From: Smithellaceae bacterium
Lineage (GTDB): Bacteria; Desulfobacterota; Syntrophia; Syntrophales; Smithellaceae
Reading direction: 5' to 3'
Length of the DNA stretch: 7,321 nucleotides
Assembly: GCA_028704195.1 (NCBI GenBank)
Contig: JAQVLL010000094.1
Location: 1-7,321 of the forward strand
Made by a program: the position numbers and the translations under genes. The notes beneath the pieces are model-generated. The model was not told where the DNA came from. It was given only the letters and a program-made list of their open reading frames with translations, and did no database searches. Below are positions 1 to 7,321 of this stretch, in pieces. Within the stretch, counting starts at the first letter, position 1. Each line of letters opens with the position of its first letter.

Positions 1-65
1 TCTTCACGGTCAATGTTACTTTTTTCCGTGATTAATATTCTTTTGATAATCTGATGAAGTTCCAT
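1..65 (-). CDS. rplW: 50S ribosomal protein L23, N-terminal fragment (cut by window edge)
   Basis: Only the first 21 codons are visible; the rest lies beyond the left edge. The reading begins MELHQIIKRILITEKS and continues to about SNIDRE, which matches the L23 N-terminus, where a short helix leads into a conserved (L/I)-I-T-E-K-S element. L23 is a primary rRNA-binding protein of the large subunit; it lies at the exit of the peptide tunnel and is the docking site for trigger factor and SRP. The ATG at 65-63 shares its A with the TAA stop of rplD (67-65), a one-base overlap typical of translational coupling. A GAGGGGG stretch at 85-79, inside the end of rplD, could be its ribosome binding site, though 13 bases is a long spacing. 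The position directly after rplD is the standard S10-operon order. The call rests on a short sequence plus strong gene-order support. Confidence 0.9.
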   Translation of the reverse strand, partial: MELHQIIKRILITEKSNIDRE

Positions 66-688
66 TATGACAGCAATGCCCCCTCAATCTTTTTTATAGA
101 GGGTTCAAGAAGGACCAGATGCTCATAATTCAGGACATCATAAACATTAATTCCTTCCGACCGAATCATTTTTACGTTTTTCAAATTCCGCGATGACTTC
201 ATTAAAATGACATCGTCATGATCAACAACAAAAAGCGCTTTTTTCAGACCGAAAAGATTCACGACTTTCTGAAAGGCCCGTGTGCTGATCGATTCCATCG
301 GGAAATTCTGCAATATTGTCATTTTCTCTTCTTTGACTTTCATACTCAACGCAGAGATAAGAGCCTTTTTTCTGACCTTTTTAGGGACACTGTATGAGTA
401 ATCGCGAGGTTGGGGTCCGAAAACAATACCGCCGCCTCTCCAGATCGGAGACCGGGACGTTCCTGAGCGGGCGCGTCCTGTTCCCTTCTGGCGCCAAGGC
501 TTTTTGCCGCCACCACTCACATCATTTCTCCCTTTGGTGGCTGATGTACCGGCACGTCGCGATGCAAGCTGCATCTTGACCACATCATAGATTGCCGCTT
601 CGCTGATTTCCGCCCCAAATATGGCGTCATTCAATTCGACTTTAGCGACCTTATTCTTTTCAATATCAAAAACATCTGCGACTGCCAT
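65..688 (-). CDS. rplD: 50S ribosomal protein L4
   Basis: A 207-residue protein of normal L4 length. L4 binds 23S rRNA early in large-subunit assembly and sends a long loop into the peptide exit tunnel; in several bacteria it also represses its own operon. The loop is clear at residues 59-86, with GGGKKPWRQKGTGRARSG followed by SPIWRGGG. Lys63, where the classical macrolide-resistance change occurs in E. coli L4, is the wild-type lysine. The C-terminal half is the globular domain, ending in the YEHLVLLEPS segment usual in the family. Two in-frame ATGs lie close together, at 694 and 688. The second is chosen because the GGAG at 700-697 is 8 bases from it but only 2 bases from the first, and because L4 proteins commonly begin M-A. 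The gene starts 18 bases after rplC and overlaps rplW by one base. No defect is seen. Confidence 0.97.
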   Translation of the reverse strand: MAVADVFDIEKNKVAKVELNDAIFGAEISEAAIYDVVKMQLASRRAGTSATKGRNDVSGGGKKPWRQKGTGRARSGTSRSPIWRGGGIVFGPQPRDYSYSVPKKVRKKALISALSMKVKEEKMTILQNFPMESISTRAFQKVVNLFGLKKALFVVDHDDVILMKSSRNLKNVKMIRSEGINVYDVLNYEHLVLLEPSIKKIEGALLS

Positions 689-696
689 GTTCATAA

Positions 697-700
697 CTCC
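697..700 (-). promoter_or_regulatory. Ribosome binding site deciding the rplD start
   Basis: The minus strand reads GTGGAGTTATG just after the rplC stop. GGAG at 700-697 is 8 bases from the ATG at 688 and only 2 from the ATG at 694. This favours the downstream codon as the start. Confidence 0.6.
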
Positions 701-706
701 ACTGAT

Positions 707-1339
707 TTACGCACTTTTTTTCCTGGCTTGCTTGATGATCACATAACCGTTTTTCCCGCCCGGAATAGAACCTTTTAATAACAATAAATTTCTTTCAGGA
801 CGAACCTGCCAGATTTGAAGGTTTTGAACGGTTTTCCGGACATTTCCCATTTGACCGCCCATTTTCGTGCCTTTGAATACTCGGGATGGATCAGCACTGG
901 CGCCAATGGATCCGGGAGCTCTGTGAAACATGGACCCGTGAGTCGCACGCCCGCCGCCGAATCCATGCCTTTTCATAACACCCTGAAAACCTTTACCTTT
1001 TGATGTTCCAACGACGTCGACAAAGTCTCCAGACTGAAATATTTCAGATGTAATCTCCTGCCCGGCCTCGTACTGGTTGTCCTTTACTGGAAATTCCTTC
1101 AGGACACGGAAGAAACCTTTATTGGCTTTGTTAAAATGGCCCTGTAACGGTTTGGTGACATTTTTCTGTTTCATCCGGCCGTATCCAACTTGAATGGCAT
1201 CATAACCATCTTTATCTTTTGTCTTCACTTGAATGACAATCGACGGTTCAACCTCAATGGCTGTAACACCGACAGCAGAGCCGTCCTCGGCAAATACCTG
1301 CGTCATCCCTAATTTTTTTCCAATGATTCCCTTACTCAT
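707..1339 (-). CDS. rplC: 50S ribosomal protein L3
   Basis: A 210-residue protein of typical bacterial L3 length. L3 is an assembly-initiating protein of the large subunit; its extended loop reaches towards the peptidyl transferase centre. The N-terminus MSKGIIGKKLGMTQVF is the family hallmark. The signature of the central and loop region is at residues 115-166, with KGKGFQGVMKRHGFGGG, then ATHGSMFHRAPGSIG, then VFKGTKMGGQMG. The loop reads ASADPSRVFKG, so the glutamine that E. coli L3 carries for PrmB methylation is not present; this is common outside gammaproteobacteria. The frame is open upstream to a TTG at 1402, but the added residues have no L3 character. Two adjacent ATGs lie at 1342 and 1339; the second gives the canonical MSKG start and is 7 bases from a GGA at 1349-1347. 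It lies 93 bases after rpsJ, the widest gap between the S10-operon genes in the window. Confidence 0.97.
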   Translation of the reverse strand: MSKGIIGKKLGMTQVFAEDGSAVGVTAIEVEPSIVIQVKTKDKDGYDAIQVGYGRMKQKNVTKPLQGHFNKANKGFFRVLKEFPVKDNQYEAGQEITSEIFQSGDFVDVVGTSKGKGFQGVMKRHGFGGGRATHGSMFHRAPGSIGASADPSRVFKGTKMGGQMGNVRKTVQNLQIWQVRPERNLLLLKGSIPGGKNGYVIIKQARKKSA

Positions 1340-1346
1340 CATTACA

Positions 1347-1349
1347 TCC
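1347..1349 (-). promoter_or_regulatory. Weak ribosome binding site of rplC
   Basis: The minus strand reads AGTTGGATGTAATGATG. The GGA core is 7 bases from the ATG at 1339 and 4 from the ATG at 1342, which weakly favours the second. The match to the anti-Shine-Dalgarno sequence is short. Confidence 0.4.
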
Positions 1350-1352
1350 AAC

Positions 1353-1380
1353 TTTATATAAATTACGCCACGATATTCAA
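1353..1380 (-). promoter_or_regulatory. Weak sigma70-like promoter candidate before rplC
   Basis: TTGAAT at 1380-1375 and TATAAA at 1358-1353 are separated by 16 bases on the minus strand, matching the sigma70 consensus at 4 and 5 of 6 positions. A start about 7 bases downstream of the -10 would fall on or next to the rplC ribosome binding site, leaving almost no leader. That argues against strong use. Confidence 0.2.
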
Positions 1381-1387
1381 CATTCCG

Positions 1388-1414
1388 GGAAATGGATGCC
1401 AATGCCCATTTTCC
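1388..1414 (-). other. Small inverted repeat in the rpsJ-rplC gap
   Basis: In the transcript, GGAAAATGG (1414-1406) can pair with CCATTTCC (1395-1388). This gives eight pairs with one bulged A and a ten-base loop. No U-run follows, so it is not a rho-independent terminator. It could be a spacer, an mRNA stability element or a protein-binding site. Only the pairing potential is seen; any function is inference. Confidence 0.4.
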
Positions 1415-1432
1415 ACTGTCACTACTTCGCGC

Positions 1433-1741
1433 CTACGCTTTTATTTCTACATCCACCCCCGCCGATAGATCCAGCTTCATCAGCGCATCCACCGTGGCTT
1501 GCGTCGGCTCAACAATATCAATCAATCTTTTGTGTGTGCGAATTTCGAACTGCTCTCTGGATTTTTTATCCACATGCGGCGAACGATTGACACAGTATTT
1601 ATTGATTTCGGTTGGAAGAGGAATGGGACCGGCGACACGCGCACCGGTCCTTTTTGCAGTATCCACTATTTCTTCAACAGAACGATCCAGCAGTTTATAA
1701 TCGTAAGCTTTGAGACGAATTCTTATTTTTTGTTCTTTCAT
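1433..1741 (-). CDS. rpsJ: 30S ribosomal protein S10 (NusE)
   Basis: A 102-residue protein at the standard S10 length. S10 is a late-binding protein of the 30S head. As NusE it also partners NusB in transcription antitermination and contacts NusG. The N-terminal strand MKEQKIRIRLKAYD and the segment GARVAGPIPLPTEINKY (33-49) are typical. The S10 signature NRSPHVDKKSREQFE spans residues 52-66; Val57, a site of tigecycline-resistance changes in other bacteria, is wild type. It ends DLSAGVDVEIKA, the normal C-terminus. The start at 1741 gives the expected length and lies 21 bases after the tuf stop; only a poor AGG at 1755-1753 serves as a ribosome binding site, so coupling to tuf translation is possible. 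In E. coli rpsJ opens a separate operon with an L4-binding leader; here the short gap leaves no room for one. Confidence 0.98.
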   Translation of the reverse strand: MKEQKIRIRLKAYDYKLLDRSVEEIVDTAKRTGARVAGPIPLPTEINKYCVNRSPHVDKKSREQFEIRTHKRLIDIVEPTQATVDALMKLDLSAGVDVEIKA

Positions 1742-1762
1742 TGATCTGATAACCTACAGTTT

Positions 1763-2956
1763 TTATTCAATAACCTTGCTTACGACACCGGCACCCACTG
1801 TTCTGCCGCCTTCACGGATGGCGAATCTTAACTGCTCTTCCATGGCGATAGGCATAATGAGTTCAACTGTCATTTTGACGTTATCACCGGGCATGACCAT
1901 CTCCACGCCTTCGGGAAGCGTCGCGACACCCGTCACATCCGTTGTCCGGAAATAAAACTGCGGACGGTAACCGGAGAAAAACGGTGTATGACGACCGCCT
2001 TCTTCCTTGGTCAGAACGTAAACGGCCGCTTCAAATTTTGTATGGGGAGTAATGGAACCGGGTTTAGCAACAACCTGTCCTCTTTCTACTTCTTCCCGCT
2101 TGATACCGCGAATCAACAAACCGACATCGTCTCCCGCACGACCTTCATCCAGAGTTTTACGGAACATTTCAACACCCGTCACAACCGTTTTAATGGTGGG
2201 ACGAATACCAATGATTTCAACTTCTTCACCAACCTTGATAATACCGCGGTCAACACGGCCGGTCACAACGGTGCCACGGCCTGAAATAGTAAAAACATCA
2301 CCGACCGGCATCAGGAAAGGTTTATCTGTGTCGCGTTTCGGTTCGGGAACATAGTTATCAACAGCATCCATCAGTTCGGCAATACATTTCACATCAGGAG
2401 AATTAGTGTCTTCTGCTTCCAGGGCTTTCAGTGCTGAACCGCGAATAATCGGAATGTCGTCGCCGGGAAATTCATATTGCGTGAGGAGCTCTCTTAATTC
2501 GAGTTCAACCAGATCCAGAAGTTCGGGATCATCAACCAAATCTACTTTATTAAGGAAAACGACTACGTAAGGAACCTGTACCTGGCGGGCAAGGAGGATG
2601 TGCTCGCGCGTCTGAGGCATCGGACCATCGGAAGCGGCCACAACCAGAATTGTTCCATCCATGTGAGCGGCACCGGAAATCATGTTTTTGATATAGTCGG
2701 CGTGGCCGGGGCAATCCACGTGCGCATAATGTCTTTTTTCCGTTTCGTATTCCACGTGAGAAATATTGATCGTAACACCGCGCTCCTTCTCTTCCGGAGC
2801 ATTATCAATCGAATCAAAAGCACGGAATTCCGCGAAACCCTTTTTCGCAAGATATTTGGTAATTGCTGCGGTTAATGTGGTTTTGCCATGATCCACGTGA
2901 CCGATCGTTCCTATATTTAAATGCGGCTTCGTCCTTTCAAATTTTTTCTTTGCCAT
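1763..2956 (-). CDS. tuf: Translation elongation factor Tu
   Basis: A 397-residue EF-Tu, close to the usual 394-400. It delivers aminoacyl-tRNA to the ribosomal A site as a GTP complex. All GTPase motifs are present: P-loop GHVDHGKT at 19-26, switch I RGVTI at 59-63 with Thr62, DCPGH at 81-85 with the catalytic His85, NKVD at 136-139 and GSAL at 173-176. Domain 2 begins near residue 213 (KPFLMPVGDVFTISGRGTVV) and domain 3 near 308. The end, GGRTVGAGVVSKVIE, is the family C-terminus. It has the strongest ribosome binding site in the window. It follows rpsG by 58 bases with no fusA between, and precedes rpsJ by 21. Many bacteria carry a second tuf near tRNA genes and secE-nusG; this window cannot show whether one exists here. 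Confidence 0.99.
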   Translation of the reverse strand: MAKKKFERTKPHLNIGTIGHVDHGKTTLTAAITKYLAKKGFAEFRAFDSIDNAPEEKERGVTINISHVEYETEKRHYAHVDCPGHADYIKNMISGAAHMDGTILVVAASDGPMPQTREHILLARQVQVPYVVVFLNKVDLVDDPELLDLVELELRELLTQYEFPGDDIPIIRGSALKALEAEDTNSPDVKCIAELMDAVDNYVPEPKRDTDKPFLMPVGDVFTISGRGTVVTGRVDRGIIKVGEEVEIIGIRPTIKTVVTGVEMFRKTLDEGRAGDDVGLLIRGIKREEVERGQVVAKPGSITPHTKFEAAVYVLTKEEGGRHTPFFSGYRPQFYFRTTDVTGVATLPEGVEMVMPGDNVKMTVELIMPIAMEEQLRFAIREGGRTVGAGVVSKVIE

Positions 2957-2957
2957 C

Positions 2958-2972
2958 TCACCTTTCCTCCTT
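2958..2972 (-). promoter_or_regulatory. Strong ribosome binding site of tuf
   Basis: AAGGAGG at 2972-2966 is a full Shine-Dalgarno match, 9 bases from the ATG at 2956. A second, partial purine element, AGGTGA, follows at 2963-2958. This fits the very high expression expected for EF-Tu. Confidence 0.85.
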
Positions 2973-3014
2973 AACTTTGAATGGTTGGTTTCCTTGTCGT
3001 TTCATATACAATGA

Positions 3015-3485
3015 TTAAAATTTATATTGCGCAAATGCTTTATTCGCTTCCGCCATTTTATGAACAGCTTCTTTTTTCTTGATGGAACCGCCGCGATTAT
3101 TTGCCGCGTCAATCAATTCGGCCGCCAGTTTTTCGTGCATGGTTTTTTCCGTGCGTTCCTGGGCGTTGGAGATTAACCAGCGAATTGCCAGAGCGGTACG
3201 TCTTGCGGGGACAACCTCCGTCGGCACCTGATAAGTGGATCCACCGACCCGTCTCGATTTCACTTCAATGACTGGTTTCACATTATTGACGGCCTTTTCG
3301 AAAAACTCAACCGGCTGCTCCTTGACTCTCTTTTCAATAATATCAAAGGCGCCGTACAAAATACTTTCCGCAACACTCTTTTTCCCTCTTTTGAGCAAAG
3401 AGTTGACAAATCTGGCAACCAGCTTGTTGTTATATTTGGGGTCCGGAAGAATTTCCCTTTTTTCTATTTCACGTCTTCGTGGCAT
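3015..3485 (-). CDS. rpsG: 30S ribosomal protein S7
   Basis: A 156-residue protein of standard S7 length. S7 nucleates assembly of the 30S head by binding the 3' major domain of 16S rRNA, and it sits near the mRNA exit and the E-site tRNA. In E. coli it represses its own str operon. The N-terminus MPRRREIEKREILPDPKY is typical. The helical core includes KLVARFVNSLLKRGKK at 21-36. The beta-hairpin signature RRVGGSTYQVPTEV lies at 78-91, and the C-terminal helix ends EANKAFAQYKF. GAAGGA at 3498-3493, 7 bases from the ATG at 3485, is its ribosome binding site. It lies 15 bases after rpsL, consistent with one transcript. The short rpsL-rpsG gap leaves little room for the E. coli type S7-binding site, which occupies the longer rpsL-rpsG spacer there, so any autoregulation probably differs. 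Confidence 0.98.
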   Translation of the reverse strand: MPRRREIEKREILPDPKYNNKLVARFVNSLLKRGKKSVAESILYGAFDIIEKRVKEQPVEFFEKAVNNVKPVIEVKSRRVGGSTYQVPTEVVPARRTALAIRWLISNAQERTEKTMHEKLAAELIDAANNRGGSIKKKEAVHKMAEANKAFAQYKF

Positions 3486-3500
3486 TTTCCTGTCCTTCGT

Positions 3501-3872
3501 TTAGCTTGGCTTTTTTGAGCCATATTTTGAGCGGCCCTGCTTACGGTCGGCAACACCAACAGCATCCAAAGCGCCCCTGACGATATGATATCTGACGCCG
3601 GGCAAATCTTTCACTCTGCCGCCACGGACCAGCACAACCGAATGCTCCTGAAGATTGTGACCGATGCCCGGAATATAGGAGGAAACTTCATATCCACTTG
3701 TCAGTCTGACCCTGGCCACTTTACGCAGAGCCGAGTTCGGCTTTTTGGGTGTTGTTGTATAAACTCTTACACAAACACCGCGCCTCTGCGGTGAACCGGC
3801 TAAAGCCGGAGCATTTGTTTTTCCTTTGATTTTGGTTCTGCCTTTGCGAACCAGTTGACTAATTGTCGGCAT
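3501..3872 (-). CDS. rpsL: 30S ribosomal protein S12
   Basis: A 123-residue protein, normal for S12, which contacts the decoding centre and influences accuracy. The start MPTISQLVRKGR and the end DRKQGRSKYGSKKPS are canonical. Lys43 in TTPKKPNSALRK and Lys88 in RGGRVKDLPGVRYH are the wild-type residues at the two classical streptomycin-resistance sites, so the protein reads as the sensitive type. Asp89 is the conserved residue that RimO methylthiolates in E. coli. Position 70 is Ile (PGIGHNLQEH) where E. coli has Glu, a variant I believe occurs in other lineages. GGGAGGAG at 3882-3875 is the ribosome binding site, with a short spacing of 2-4 bases to the ATG. It lies 103 bases after rpoC, and a promoter candidate lies in that gap. 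Confidence 0.99.
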   Translation of the reverse strand: MPTISQLVRKGRTKIKGKTNAPALAGSPQRRGVCVRVYTTTPKKPNSALRKVARVRLTSGYEVSSYIPGIGHNLQEHSVVLVRGGRVKDLPGVRYHIVRGALDAVGVADRKQGRSKYGSKKPS

Positions 3873-3874
3873 TT

Positions 3875-3882
3875 CTCCTCCC
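3875..3882 (-). promoter_or_regulatory. Ribosome binding site of rpsL
   Basis: The minus strand reads CCGGGAGGAGAAATG. The purine run GGGAGGAG is a good anti-Shine-Dalgarno match, although the GGAGG core is only 4 bases from the ATG. Confidence 0.75.
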
Positions 3883-3923
3883 GGACATTTCTCTTTCTTT
3901 TTGAAAGCAGCAGTAAATCTACG

Positions 3924-3953
3924 ATAACTATCAATTCAAGCTGCTCCTGTCAA
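3924..3953 (-). promoter_or_regulatory. Candidate sigma70 promoter for the str genes
   Basis: A perfect TTGACA -35 hexamer lies at 3953-3948, 23 bases after the rpoC stop codon. The -10 region is poor and ambiguous: AGTTAT at 3929-3924 with an 18-base spacer, or GATAGT at 3932-3927 with 15 bases. Either would give a leader of roughly 45 bases before rpsL. No terminator separates it from rpoC, so it would add to read-through from the rpoBC transcript. The hexamer is seen directly; promoter activity is inference. Confidence 0.4.
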
Positions 3954-3975
3954 GTAATTTCTTCCTTTTTTCCGT

Positions 3976-7321
<3,346 letters not shown>

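Noticed and set aside
1340..1402. An N-terminal extension of rplC from a TTG at 1402
   Set aside because: The 21 added residues have no L3 similarity and the TTG has no ribosome binding site. The canonical MSKGIIGKKLGM start is at 1339.
3893..3907. A CTTTC-AAAAA-GAAAG hairpin before rpsL
   Set aside because: It has only five mostly A-U pairs, and it lies in an A/T-rich spacer with no U-run after it. It is too weak to call a terminator or regulator.

Overview
The window is a stretch of bacterial chromosome carrying core transcription and translation genes. Every gene reads on the minus strand. In transcription order, from high to low coordinates, they are rpoC (5' end beyond the window), rpsL, rpsG, tuf, rpsJ, rplC, rplD and the first codons of rplW. 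This is the widespread rpoBC-str-S10 arrangement, with the end of the RNA polymerase operon joined directly to the str and S10 ribosomal protein genes.

The organism is probably a Gram-negative bacterium. The RpoC trigger loop is interrupted by a long SI3-type insertion of the kind found in Proteobacteria and related phyla. The base composition looks moderate and the proteins resemble those of deltaproteobacteria (Desulfobacterota, perhaps near Syntrophales). That placement is an impression from recalled family sequences, not a computed result.

Region by region: 7321-3976 encodes the lid-to-C-terminus part of the RNA polymerase beta' subunit. 3975-3873 is a 103-base gap with a good -35 promoter hexamer and the rpsL ribosome binding site. 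3872-3015 holds rpsL and rpsG, 15 bases apart. 3014-2957 is a 58-base gap where fusA (EF-G) sits in the classical str operon; here it is absent and tuf follows directly. 2956-1763 is tuf, then rpsJ after 21 bases. 1432-1340 is a 93-base gap with a small hairpin and a weak promoter-like pair. rplC and rplD follow, and rplD overlaps rplW by one base. No rho-independent terminator is visible, so read-through from rpoC into the S10 genes is plausible.

Together the genes supply RNA polymerase beta', two 30S proteins (S12 and S7), the tRNA-delivery GTPase EF-Tu, S10 (also the NusE antitermination factor) and the 50S proteins L3, L4 and L23. All seven fully or largely visible genes have intact reading frames, family-typical lengths and conserved key residues. 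I found no mobile element, RNA gene, CRISPR array or novel system. The points worth a second look are the missing fusA, the apparent internal str promoter, the rpsJ-rplC gap and two start-codon decisions.
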